A stretch of DNA of 64,000 nt, taken from JAIBAC01 sp046331095. Lineage in GTDB: Bacteria > Actinomycetota > Acidimicrobiia > UBA2766. The stretch covers positions 1,178,001 through 1,242,000 of the forward strand of contig JAXLRM010000003.1 of NCBI GenBank assembly GCA_046331095.1. Direction: 5' to 3'. The translations under genes and the position numbers were made by a program. Shown in pieces: positions 54,878 to 63,844 of the stretch (its first letter is position 1; the number at the start of each line of letters is the position of its first letter). The notes under the pieces were generated by a model, which saw only the letters and a program-made list of their open reading frames with translations, was not told the origin of the DNA and did not search any database.

Positions 54878-55933
54878 TCAAGCGGTTTGGGTGACCGTTG
54901 GCCCGTTCCATGGCGTTGGGATCTTCGCTCCGCGGTAGCGGTAGCGGGTCACCGGGACTGCTCGACAGTCGAACAGAGCCATGCCTTCATGCTCGGGCCA
55001 CCACCTGTTGGCCAGGTAGCGCCTTCGCAGGAACTTCCAGTTCGCGCGGCGATGCTTGCGGCGAAGCCAGCCGACTACCCGTTCCCAGGTGAACTGGTGG
55101 AGGTAGGCGAAGGTCGCCTTCGACACGCCGTGCTGGAAGTAGCTGGTCCAGCCTCTCAGGACGCCGTTGAGCTGGCGCAAGAGGTCGGAGAGCGGGTTGT
55201 TCGTGCCCTGCTTGGTGATCGCTTTCACCTTCGCCTTGATCGAAGCCAACGACTTCTTCGAGGGGAACGTGTAGACGAACGCCCGGTTCGAGCCCCGCTT
55301 GGTCTGCCGCTGGATGCGGAAGCCGAGGAAGTCGAACCCCTCATCGATGTGGACGATCCTCGTCTTCTCCTCCGACAGGCGCAGGCCCATCGGCGAGATC
55401 ACCGCTGCCACCTCGTCCCGGAGCCGTTCAGCATCGCTGCGGGCGCCGTGCACCATGACCACGAAATCGTCCGCGTAGCGGACGAGGCGGTAGGTGGGGA
55501 GGCCCTTGCTACGCCGGTAGCTCCGAGCTTGGGGGTTATGGCCGAACGTCTCCCAGGCCTCGGCGAAGTGGTCGTCGAGGACCGAGAGAGCGATGTTGGC
55601 CAGCAGCGGCGAGAGGATGCCGCCTTGGGGTGTGCCCATCTTCGTGTCCCGCCGCACCCCGTCCTCGGAGAGGACACCGGCGCAGAGGAACGCCTTGACC
55701 AGCCGCACGACCCGACGGTCCCCGATCCGTTCCCGCACCCGAGCCAACAAGGCCGGGTGCGAGATCTCGTCGAAGCACGCGGTGATGTCACATTCGAGCA
55801 CCCAGGTGTAGCCCTGGGTGGCCATCATGTGGATCTCCGCGATCGCGTCGTGTGGCCGACGTCGGGGCCGGAACCCGTACGAACACGGGCGGAACCCGGC
55901 CTCGAAGATCGGCTCGAGAACCAGCTTCAAGCT
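54878..55933 (-). pseudogene. Group II intron reverse transcriptase/maturase, 3' fragment
   Basis: C-terminal 350 residues: LEPIFEAGFRPCSYGFRPRR, VLECDITACFDEI, TPQGGILSPLLANI, the polymerase YADD in VRYADDFVVMVHG, and the maturase X domain (HQFTWERVVGWLRRKHRRAN). No HNH endonuclease follows. It joins in frame to the 5' fragment (58,711-59,099) when IS21 and one AAGCT are removed, reading VVQASLKLVLEP, to give about 479 residues. Confidence 0.9.
55929..55933. repeat. Left 5-bp target duplication of IS21
   Basis: AAGCT directly before the TGTC terminus; repeated at 58711-58715 after the other end. Confidence 0.85.
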
Positions 55934-55938
55934 TGTCG

Positions 55939-56027
55939 GCGGCCATGAGATCGTGCCCGGAGGCGGCCATGTAGCTGCCCGGGCGTGGCCAATAGAACTG
56001 CCCGCTGGCGGCCAGTGGTTCTGCCCT
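55939..56027. repeat. Left-end multiple repeats of IS21
   Basis: Four units of the form GGCCA(n5-8)CTGCCCG or close variants in about 90 bp inside the left terminus. They match, in inverted orientation, four units at 58614-58710. They are likely IstA-binding sites. Confidence 0.75.
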
Positions 56028-56121
56028 TGTTGATGTCCGTCCTGCTGGGGTCCGCCCGGTGGGTGCTCCTCCTGGATCGACTGGTCGGTGTGAACCGGGA
56101 CCGGCCGTCCAGGAGGAGCAC

Positions 56122-57597
56122 GTGAAGTCTGACGAGGAAGTCATGGAGATTCTTGAAGCATTCGATCTGACGCGTTCGTTCCGAGATGCCGGCGAGCTGG
56201 CGGGGTGCTCGCATCACACGGTCGAGGACTGGGTCGCCAAGCGCGACCGGGGCGAGCTGCCCGTGCCCGGCGAGATCACCGAACGCCCGAAGCTGATCGA
56301 TCCGTTCCTGCCCAAGGTCGAGGAGTGGGTCGAGCGGTCGAAGGGCAAGATCCGCGCCGATGTGGTGTTCGACCGGCTGGTCGTGGTCGGCTTCGACGGC
56401 TCGGCGCGCACCGTGCGGCGGGGGTCGCGCGGGTCAAGGCCAACCACAAGCGTGGCCGACGGCGTGTGTATCGGCCGTGGATCCCTGAGCCGGGCATGTG
56501 GGCGCAGTGGGACTGGGGCAAGGGCCCGACCATCGCTGGGCGGGCCACGAACCTGTTCTGCGCGTGGTTCGGTTGGTCGCGGTTCCGGGTCGTGATCCCG
56601 ACATGGGACCGCACCATGGCGACGGTGATCGGCTGTCTCGACCGGGCGATGCGCGCGGGTGGCGCGCCGACGTACTGGTTGACCGACAACGAGAAGACCG
56701 TGACGGTCGATCACGTGGCCGGCATCGCCGTGCGGAACCCAGCGATCGTCGCGGCCGGTCGTCATACGGGGTGACGATCACGACGTGTGTGCCGTTCGAC
56801 CCCGAGTCCAAGGGCGGTGTCGAGGCCACCGTCAAGATCGCGAAGGCCGACCTGGTCCCCACCGATGCCAACCTGCGCGATGACTACGAGAGCTGGGCCG
56901 AACTCGTCGACGCGTGTGACGCGTTCATGGTCGAGGTCAACGCCCGTCCGCACCGCGCGACCGGCCGGGCGCCGGTCGAGATGTTGGCCGAGGAACAACA
57001 CCATCTGCACCGCTTGGCTGATGTCGGCTACACCGCGGCTTCGGCCAGACGAGGCGGGTGTCGTGGTCGGCCACGATCAGCTTCGGTGGGGTGACCTACT
57101 CGGTCCCCCACACCCTCGCGGATGAGACGGTGTGGGTCCGTGTCGAGGGCGACGAGCTCGTCGCGACCCACCTCGCCGGGCGTGGCGCGATCGACGTCGC
57201 CCGTCACCGGTTGTCGACGCCTGGGCATCCGATGATCGACGACGCCCACTACCCACCCCGCCCTGTGGGGCCCCTCGGTCGTGAGCCCAAGGCCACCAAC
57301 CCGGCCGAGGCCGCGTTCTTGGGACTCGGCGACGGCGCCCGGACCTGGCTCATCGAGGCCGGCGCCTCCGGCGCGTCGAGGGTCAAGGCCAAGATGGCCG
57401 ATGCCGTCGAGCTCGCTGCGCTCCACGGCCCCGAACGGGTCGATTGGGCCCTCGGCCACGCCGCGACCTTCGGGCGTTTCGACGACGGCGACACCGCCTC
57501 GATCCTGAGCGCGCACCCCGCCGGCGACACACGTCGCGCCGGCGAGGACCACTCCCTCCAAGACGGCACCAGCGCCTGGGAAGGGTTCGGCCGATGA
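56122..57597 (+). pseudogene. istA: IS21 transposase IstA, three frameshifts
   Basis: From GTG 56122 (AGGAGG upstream) come a helix-turn-helix region (LTRSFRDAGELAGCSHHTVEDWV) and the DDE core WAQWDWGKGPTIAG and TYWLTDNEKTVTVDH. DPESKGGVEATVKIAK and a C-terminal domain ending SAWEGFGR follow. The frame breaks at a GGGGG run (56,420-56,424), at about 56,762 (CAT-AC) and at about 57,045 (CTTC). At each, one additional base of the same kind restores it. The three repairs give a full-length IstA of about 490 residues. Confidence 0.85.
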
Positions 57598-57842
57598 CCG
57601 CCACCCCGAACACCCAACCCACGATCGATCCGGCGGACCTGGTCGAGCTGGGGGAGTTCTGCGGGTTCCTCCACGACTGGATCGCCACCGATCCCGACAC
57701 GCTCAAGCCATCGCTGCGGCGCTTCAGTCTCGGGCTGTTCAGCCTCGAAGAGCTCGCCGGTGACCTCGCCCGCTTCGCTTGGCTGCTCGACCCCAACGAC
57801 CCCGGCGAAGGACCGACCCTGGCCGAGGAGGACAGTCGATGA
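57594..57842 (+). CDS. Small accessory protein of IS21
   Basis: 82 residues, acidic, with LVELGEFCGFLHDWIATD and RRFSLGLFSLEELAGDLARFAWLL. It starts at an ATGA overlap with istA and ends at an ATGA overlap with istB, so it is translated with both. Similar small genes occur between istA and istB in some actinobacterial IS21 elements; function unknown. Confidence 0.7.
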   Translation: MTATPNTQPTIDPADLVELGEFCGFLHDWIATDPDTLKPSLRRFSLGLFSLEELAGDLARFAWLLDPNDPGEGPTLAEEDSR

Positions 57843-58612
57843 CCACCCCGACCGCCCCGGTTGTCGACGAGGTCGTGGACCTGTTGCGCCAGCTGCGGCT
57901 CCCACACATGCGCCGCCACGCCCCTGATGTCCTCACCACCGCGAAGGCCCAACGCTGGGAACCAGCCGAAGCAATCCGGGCGCTGCTCACGGAGGAGCTC
58001 GCCGGTCGACAAGCCTCATCGGTCGGGACGCGGCGCAAGGCCGCCGGGTTCCCGACCGGCAAGACCTTCGAGAGCTGGGACGAGGCCACCTCATCGATCC
58101 CGCCACCGACGCAGCGGTCGCTCAGCACGCTCGAGTGGATCGGCGAGCACGAGAACCTCGTCGTGTGCGGCCCCTCCGGCACCGGCAAGTCCCACCTCCT
58201 CGAAGCACTCGGCCACGCCGCGGTCGACGCCGGCGCCCACGTGTCGTGGTTCTCCCTCGAGTCCCTCGGCGCGCTGTTCCGTCGCCACCACGCCGATGAC
58301 ACCACCAGCCGAGCCATCCGCAAGATCATGCGCGCCGACCTGATCTGCATCGATGACATCGGACTGCTGCCGGTCACGACCGAGACCGCCGAAGCGCTCT
58401 ACCGCGTCGTCGACGCCGCTTACGAACGACGCGCGATCGCCCTGTCATCGAACCTGCACCCCGCCGGCTTTGACGAGCTCATGCCCAAGACCATCGCCAA
58501 CGCCACAGTCGACCGGCTCCTACACCACGCACACATCGTGATGACCACCGGCGACTCGATCCGCCTCACCCAAGCCACCACCGGCAAGGGGGTGAAGCCC
58601 CTCACCCGATAA
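57839..58612 (+). CDS. istB: IS21 helper ATPase IstB
   Basis: 257-residue AAA+ DnaC-like ATPase that assists IstA in target selection. The N-terminal LRQLRLPHMRRHAPDV, Walker A VCGPSGTGKSHLLEAL, Walker B LICIDDIGLLP and the sensor IALSSNLHP are all present. The ATG at 57839 overlaps the preceding small gene. This frame is intact, unlike istA. Confidence 0.93.
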   Translation: MTTPTAPVVDEVVDLLRQLRLPHMRRHAPDVLTTAKAQRWEPAEAIRALLTEELAGRQASSVGTRRKAAGFPTGKTFESWDEATSSIPPPTQRSLSTLEWIGEHENLVVCGPSGTGKSHLLEALGHAAVDAGAHVSWFSLESLGALFRRHHADDTTSRAIRKIMRADLICIDDIGLLPVTTETAEALYRVVDAAYERRAIALSSNLHPAGFDELMPKTIANATVDRLLHHAHIVMTTGDSIRLTQATTGKGVKPLTR

Positions 58613-58613
58613 C

Positions 58614-58710
58614 CCCGGGCAGATCTACTGGCCACCACTGGGCAACTCTGTTGGCCACCACCGGGCAGAACCACTGTCCACCCCCGGGCAGATCCAACTG
58701 GCCATTGACA
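58614..58710. repeat. Right-end multiple repeats of IS21
   Basis: Four units of about 22-24 bp related to CGGGCAGATCTACTGGCCA, in inverted orientation to those at the left end; the last ends in GACA. Confidence 0.75.
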
Positions 58711-58715
58711 AAGCT
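58711..58715. repeat. Right 5-bp target duplication of IS21
   Basis: AAGCT directly after the GACA terminus, matching 55929-55933. Confidence 0.85.
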
Positions 58716-59099
58716 GGCCTGGACGACCCGGTCCCCTGCGGTGGGGATCCCCAGCGACCGCAACTTGCCGTTCGCTTTGGGGATCATCCGTTGCCGCACC
58801 GGCAAGGGACGGAACCGGCCCGAGCGGAGATCGTCTCTCAGCTCGGTGAGGAACCGCAGCTCCGCTGCGGCGTCGATCGAGCGGGGAGCCACCCCATCGA
58901 CACCAGCGGACCGTCCGCCTCGATTGCCCCGTACACGATTCCAGCCGACCACGAGGAAGGCCGGGTCGCAGACGAGGTTGTGCAGGTCATCGAAACGGCG
59001 GTCACCGTCGTCGATGGCCCATTGGTGCAACTTGGTCTGGATCTTCAGTACCCGCGACTCGGCCTCGGCGAGGTCCGGCCACGGCGCGCTGGTATTCAC
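58711..59099 (-). pseudogene. Group II intron reverse transcriptase, 5' fragment
   Basis: The N-terminal 130 residues from GTG 59099, which has AGGAGGT five bases upstream: VNTSAPWPDLAEAESRVLKI, RRFDDLHNLVCDPAFLV, GGRSAGVDGVAP and RMIPKANGKLRSLGIPTAGDR (RT0-RT1 region). It is cut after VVQAS by the IS21 insertion. The remaining open frame runs into IS21 end sequence. Confidence 0.88.
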
Positions 59100-59702
59100 C
59101 GGCGACCTCCTGGCATTCCAGCAACCGCATTGCTGACTCGCTGGGTCCCTTCGCCATGTGGTCGGCTTTCCCGACCTCGGACTACTACGGACCCTCCGCC
59201 CCGTCCCGGAGCCATCAGCCGACAGCGAGCATGCCCGCCGACCGCCTGGCTGGCGGCCGGGGAGGGCGACTCCGGGACGGTTCCCACGTTCACCATGTGC
59301 CGGTCGATGGGATGGGCGCCCAGCTCTGCCCCTGCAGCCTCGCCACGGGTACGCCGCAGCCGTTCCCCGTGACCTCCCCACCGACATCAATGGCCGGCTT
59401 CGGAGTCGTCTCGCCATCACTGAGCTCGACGCGCACTGCTGCCCGACCCACATCCACCAGATTCGAGTCGGTTCCACGCTTGAGGGGGTTCGATCGCTGG
59501 TTCACTCGTTACGCCTCTCCATCTCGCTAGCCGGACCCACACCATCTGGCAGTACTGGCGTGTCCCGTCGTTGTCAGGGCTGCTTCCCGCCCTCCCCAGC
59601 GCTCCCTGGGTCAGGCTGCCCTCAGCTTCACCGGACTGCTGCGACAGCCCAGAGGGGCGGGTCTCTCACCCGCCCCCGCACACATGGCGCCTCGTGGCGC
59701 AC

Positions 59703-60476
59703 CTTCGTGACGTGGAACGGATCGGCGACCTGGGTCACGTGACCGAGGCTGTCGGTGAAGACCTTGCGGTAGGGGCCGGACATGTCCAACACCCCGAACC
59801 GAATCGCTTCCTTCCAGGCCTGGGGTTGTTCGTCGAGCCAGGCACTCACCGCTCTTGCGGTGCGGCCCTCCACGACCTCGATCAGCGTCGCGTCGTAGTC
59901 GTTGATGCCGACATCGACGACGGAGGTGCACCACTGCTTGTGGTGCCGAGGCCCCTGGCGTAAGAACAGGGTCTCGTCGAGACCTACCGCGTCGACTTGG
60001 CCGACACGCTCGGTGTCTGCTTCCAGGAGTGCTTCGCCGTAGGCGACGACGGCGTCGTTGACGGTGTGCCAGTCACAGCCGAGTTCCTTGGCGACCTCGT
60101 TCACCGATCGGCCCAGCTTGCCGACCTGTTTCGTCACCCACCGGCCAGCACGGTCGGTCAGGCCCGCCCGTCTCGCGGCGATGCGGTCATCGGTGACTGT
60201 CCATGAGCCTGCCGCGCACTCGTGTTGGCGGCACTGCCAACGGTGCTTGTGCCACACCAGCCGCACCGGACGGCCGAAACACGGCAGGTCCACCAGCGCC
60301 ACGCGTGTGCGGTCCTTCACGCCAGCGCGCACACCGCAGTCGCGGCACCAGCCCTGATCCTGACGTGACTCGACATGGACCCGGATCGGCGCTCCTGCCA
60401 CGTCGTCGACACCGGTCACGGCCACGTCGGCCAAGCCGACGAGCAGCTCGCACATGCGCGCAGGGTCACACTCCAC
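59703..60476 (-). CDS. ISL3 transposase copy 2, exon 1
   Basis: The N-terminal 258 residues from GTG 60476 (GGAG upstream): cysteine pairs GWCRDCGV and QCRQHECA, helix-turn-helix region VNEVAKELGCDWHTVNDAV, catalytic VGLDETLFLR and LDMSGPYRKVF, then VADPFHVTK at the exon end. The group II intron begins at the next base. The unspliced frame continues about 20 codons into the intron before stopping. Confidence 0.88.
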
Positions 60477-60585
60477 AGGGGCTCCGCAGGATCGACGGCT
60501 TTAGCACCACCGATTCTGTTGAGCCCCTGTACCGCGTCCGCGGACCCCTAGCCGCCTAGCGCGCCCCGCTTAGATCCGAAGAGCC

Positions 60586-60593
60586 GTCAAACT
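60586..60593. repeat. Right 8-bp target duplication of ISL3 copy 2
   Basis: GTCAAACT on the + strand, identical to 54209-54216. Confidence 0.9.
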
Positions 60594-62299
60594 TCGAGGA
60601 GAACCAGCCCAACATCTCCGAGCGATGGTAATCGCTGGTCTTGCCCATCTCATTGATCCAGAACTGCTGAACTTGGTCATTACTGACAAAGCGAAAAGCG
60701 CTGCTTGAGGAATTCATCATCGGAGAACAGTCTGGGGATGTCTTCAAGCAGGGCTGGCCCGGCCCCGGTAGAGTCAATCAGGGTCAGGGCCGCCATCCGC
60801 AGCCAGCTTTCAAAGCGGGGCCCGACGATGCCAGATCGCTCCGGGTCGTAGAGAGCGTAAAACATCTCGCCAAGATCTTGGACAATGAAGTCGCGCTGGG
60901 CATCCGTCTCGGCGGTAAGAGGTGAGAGACCCAGGCAGTAGTCAGCGTCCCCTGGGTCAAAGAGGACGACATCGCCTAATCGAGCCTCCGGTAGCCGTTC
61001 AAGCAAGCGTTCGATCAAGTCGCCGTGCGGGTCTAGGACAGCGACCCCTCGGCCGGCCTCGGCGTCCTGGAGGATCATCTGCTCCAAAAGAGTGCTCTTA
61101 CCGGTACCAGTCTGGCCGACAACGTAGAGATGGCGGCCACGATCCCCTCTCGGCCAAGAGATATCTATGGGCTGACCCTGCGCTCGCCCGGTACCGATGA
61201 CTGCCCCTTCGTGGGCTAGGGCTTGAATCGGAGCTTCGACGGTGCGGGAGGCTTGCACCGATAGCCCTGGAAACTGCGGACCGGTTGCAATGGGGAAGCG
61301 TAGAAAGCAGGCCAACTGGCTAGGGCCAACTATCCGATGGAGCCTGGCGAGCGCGTTCTCAGCCGACGTCGGCACGAGCGCAGTCGGCCGAATTGAATCG
61401 AAGGCGATCTGTGCCTCTTCTGGCACTTCGGCAAGGGCAACCACTTCAGGCTGCCCAGCAAGCAGGGCGCCGCCGCTACGACCGCCTTGACTGATCGGGG
61501 TTGCGATCGTTGTCAACAGAGTCTCGCTGAGCGGCTCAGGACTGCCGATCAATACCTGGATATCAAAGGTGGGATAGAGATTGGCGAACGCCTGCAGCCG
61601 ATCAAGACCACCATCGAGCCGACGAATGAAGCGGGCCAGCGTACTGTCGCCTTCGGCACGCAAGGGCGCCCAGACGCCGTCTCGCTCTTGAGGTGTCAAC
61701 TCGGTCGGGACAATCGACACTCGTATGACCACTGGCGCCTCCTGATAGAGAAGGCGCTCACACAGTGACTTCAGGTCGTCCGGAGAAGGCTGCACCATGG
61801 TCACTAGGAAGTAGCGATCACCACTATGGCTGTCCGTATCCCCGGGTTGCAGATCGTCCCCAGTGAGACGCATGTCGCGTTGACGCACTTCGGCGAAGTG
61901 ATGCACGGCAAAAGGATTCAGAATGCACTGCAACTGGTTGGCGCTCTGGACTACTCGGAATGTTGCGAGATGGTCCAGGGAGACGAGTAGGTCCGCCAAG
62001 TCGTCACAGAACTCGCGGGCATCGGCTTCCGAGCCGGCCCAGCCGACGAGATTCAGCTCGATCCGACCGAGCGCTGGGTGCTGGGGGTCAGGGCGAACGA
62101 GGACCTGATAGGCCAAGCGCCGGGCTCGCCTGGTGCCCAGGGATGCGCAGACTTCAGCCTGCTCGACGAAGGCGTCCTCGACGACGCCCGGCGCTCTAAC
62201 CCACAGGAGCTCGATCACCTCGATGGCGAAGGCCCAGCCGTCGGCGTGAGGGATGACAGGCGCGGGACCGCACGTCGAGTTGGCGCCGGCCTCAGCCAT
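60586..62299 (-). pseudogene. HerA/VirD4-like ATPase gene, 5' fragment
   Basis: From ATG 62299 (GGGAGAG upstream), about 570 residues. A long N-terminal region of alpha/beta character (about 1-385) is followed by Walker A VVGQTGTGKSTLLEQM (about 394-409), VAVLDPHGDLIERLLERLP and LGLSPLTAETDAQRDFI. This is the architecture of VirD4/TraG-like or DUF87-type ATPases. A shift at the AAAA run 60,694-60,697 (one base too many) separates EFLKQRF from RFVSNDQVQQFWINEMG. The fragment ends at KFD, where ISL3 inserted. Reconstructed length is about 815 residues. It heads the VWA/tubulin-like operon. Confidence 0.85.
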
Positions 62300-62435
62300 C
62301 AAGAAACTCTCCCAGTTCCAGCACGGCCACTGATAATGTCGGAGCGACGGGCACTTGTCGAGCGAGTACCCATTCCAGGGAAGTGGGTCCCCTGGGGCGT
62401 GTCGTGGGCTGGGCCTGAAGGTGAGGATTACATCA

Positions 62436-63179
62436 ATGGACTATTGCGCTGTCTGCGGCATGACGGCTGCGGGAAGGTGTTGCGACTGTGGGGTCACCCT
62501 GTGCAGGACCCATGCCGGCGTGACCCGGGTGAGCCACGAATGGCAGTGGGGCACTCCCGCATCCACACCCGCGGCGTACCTCAAGCTGGGCCCACGTGCG
62601 GACAGCCAGTACAGAGCGGTCGCCAATGCTAGAGCCGTACTCTGCATATCTTGTCGGGCCCGACGCGGTGTGGCCGCTATGCAGACTCTCCCAGAGCCAG
62701 TCGTCACAGCCGACCCGGTGCGAGATCTTTTCGTCAATGTCACAAAGGGTCTGGTGGCATTTCCGCCGAAAGACATCGCTGCCCGAGACATAGTCACTTG
62801 GTTCTTTCATGAAGCAGCGGTGCGAGGTCTCGCAACGCCCGTAGTGCCTATCACATTTCAGCGGAGAAGTATCTCAACGCCCGACGGCCATTCATCGAGC
62901 GAGATCGTCGCAGTCGGAAAATCAGCGCGGCTATGGGACGTGTGTAATGCGGTCGGTGTCGGCACGATATATCTGGACCCTGCTGCGCAAGCCCTGGCTA
63001 TCCTCCAGCAGCGCAACTTCCCGCAATCCATAGGGCCCGATCTTGAGGTGGTCACGAAGGAGGTGGTACCAATACGCGCGCCAACGCACTGGCCCATCTC
63101 CGTCGTGCGGCGCATTGCCGGCCTCTTAGGGATTGGACCTAAGTACAGTTGCTCTTCCGAACGCCTTGACTTCGGGTAG
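62436..63179 (+). CDS. Protein with N-terminal zinc-finger (B-box-like) motif
   Basis: 247 residues. The first 25 hold CAVCGMTAAGRCCDCGVTLCRTH, three cysteine pairs and a histidine resembling a B-box or zinc-ribbon; a further CISC pair lies near residue 70. The rest (DIVTWFFHEAAVRG, SEIVAVGKSARLWDVCNAVGVGTIYLDP) is an unassigned alpha/beta domain. The ATG at 62436 follows AGGTGAGG at about 10 bases. It is divergent from the HerA-like ATPase gene with 136 bases between, so the two may be co-regulated. Confidence 0.65.
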   Translation: MDYCAVCGMTAAGRCCDCGVTLCRTHAGVTRVSHEWQWGTPASTPAAYLKLGPRADSQYRAVANARAVLCISCRARRGVAAMQTLPEPVVTADPVRDLFVNVTKGLVAFPPKDIAARDIVTWFFHEAAVRGLATPVVPITFQRRSISTPDGHSSSEIVAVGKSARLWDVCNAVGVGTIYLDPAAQALAILQQRNFPQSIGPDLEVVTKEVVPIRAPTHWPISVVRRIAGLLGIGPKYSCSSERLDFG

Positions 63180-63247
63180 GTGCGTCGCCTTGCTTGACAT
63201 CGATCCGCTGGACCGCGGCAGAGATCGTGACCAACCGAACCCTTGAC

Positions 63248-63751
63248 CTATTTAAGCGGTACTGAGTTCGTGGCAAATACGCGGCGGCCGTCTCCTAGGT
63301 CGACCCAGGGACGCATTTGGCCAAATGGGATCCCCTCATCGTCATGCAGTTGGCGTAGTCCGTCAACGGACATCGTGAAGAGCGCCGGGGGGCCACCTGG
63401 TTCAACCATGGCCGGCAGGGGGGTCGAGAGGACATGCTTGTTGACTTCAAATGCGTTCCGCTCTTGGCGCCGGGAACCGAGTCTTACGCCATAGTTGATT
63501 ACGGCTACCGCGGAGCCTCCTCGATTGAATACCTGAATACCAATTAGGTCATCGCCGTGGCATTCATTTCTATTCTGGCCATACACGGGCAACAGGTAGG
63601 TTGCTTTCACCGATACAAGTCGGCCTGCCTTGCGATGCGCAATGATCTGCCAAGCTAAAGAAGCGATACCTGTCAGAGCGCCCACGATGCCTGTTATGAC
63701 ACCAATGATTGCTAATAGCTCGGTCGTTCCCTGCTGGCTGCCCACGTCCAT
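63248..63751 (-). CDS. Membrane-anchored hypothetical protein
   Basis: 167 residues: an N-terminal transmembrane helix (LLAIIGVITGIVGALTGIASLAWQII, about 12-37), then a beta-rich domain with IGIQVFNRGGSAVAVINYGVRLG, resembling small plasmid- or phage-encoded membrane proteins with an immunoglobulin-like outer part. Function unknown. It converges with the zinc-finger gene. Confidence 0.6.
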   Translation of the reverse strand: MDVGSQQGTTELLAIIGVITGIVGALTGIASLAWQIIAHRKAGRLVSVKATYLLPVYGQNRNECHGDDLIGIQVFNRGGSAVAVINYGVRLGSRRQERNAFEVNKHVLSTPLPAMVEPGGPPALFTMSVDGLRQLHDDEGIPFGQMRPWVDLGDGRRVFATNSVPLK

Positions 63752-63844
63752 GCCAGTACCCCAAAGAGCGCAGCTCGCGGGCCGCCGGCTCGTTGACCTC
63801 GTCGCGCCCCTAGGCTGGCCGAGGACTACCCCGTGTAAGAGGAT

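Larger units (their letters stand above)
55934..58710 (+). mobile_element. IS21-family insertion sequence
   Basis: 2777 bp with TGTC...GACA termini and a 5-bp AAGCT duplication. It carries istA (frameshifted in this sequence), a small middle gene and istB, chained by ATGA overlaps. Each end has four related units of about 22 bp, the usual multiple transposase-binding sites of IS21. It splits the reverse transcriptase gene of the group II intron, antisense to it. Confidence 0.92.
54764..59702 (-). mobile_element. Group II intron interrupted by IS21
   Basis: The 5' end is GTGCGCC at 59,702-59,696 and the 3' end is AC at 54,765-54,764. A 34-base domain V sits just downstream of the reverse transcriptase stop. 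Without the IS21 element and one of its AAGCT duplications the intron is 2157 bp, a normal size. About 600 bases at the 5' side (59,100-59,702) are non-coding and should hold domains I-III. It lies in the sense strand of the ISL3 transposase gene. Confidence 0.88.
54217..60585 (-). mobile_element. ISL3-family insertion sequence, copy 2, carrying nested intron and IS21
   Basis: The termini read inwards GGCGCTTCGGATTTCAGCGG (54,217 side) and GGCTCTTCGGATCTAAGCGG (60,585 side), matching the ISL3 ends of copy 1. The span is 6369 bp, but removing the 4939-bp intron-plus-IS21 leaves 1430 bp, the normal ISL3 length and close to the 1422 bp of copy 1. It is flanked by a perfect 8-bp duplication and disrupts the HerA-like ATPase gene. 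Confidence 0.92.

Noticed and set aside
54217..60585. Composite transposon with two ISL3 copies
   Set aside because: The two transposase parts are non-overlapping halves of one gene and the ends form one inverted-repeat pair with one duplication, so it is a single ISL3 copy.
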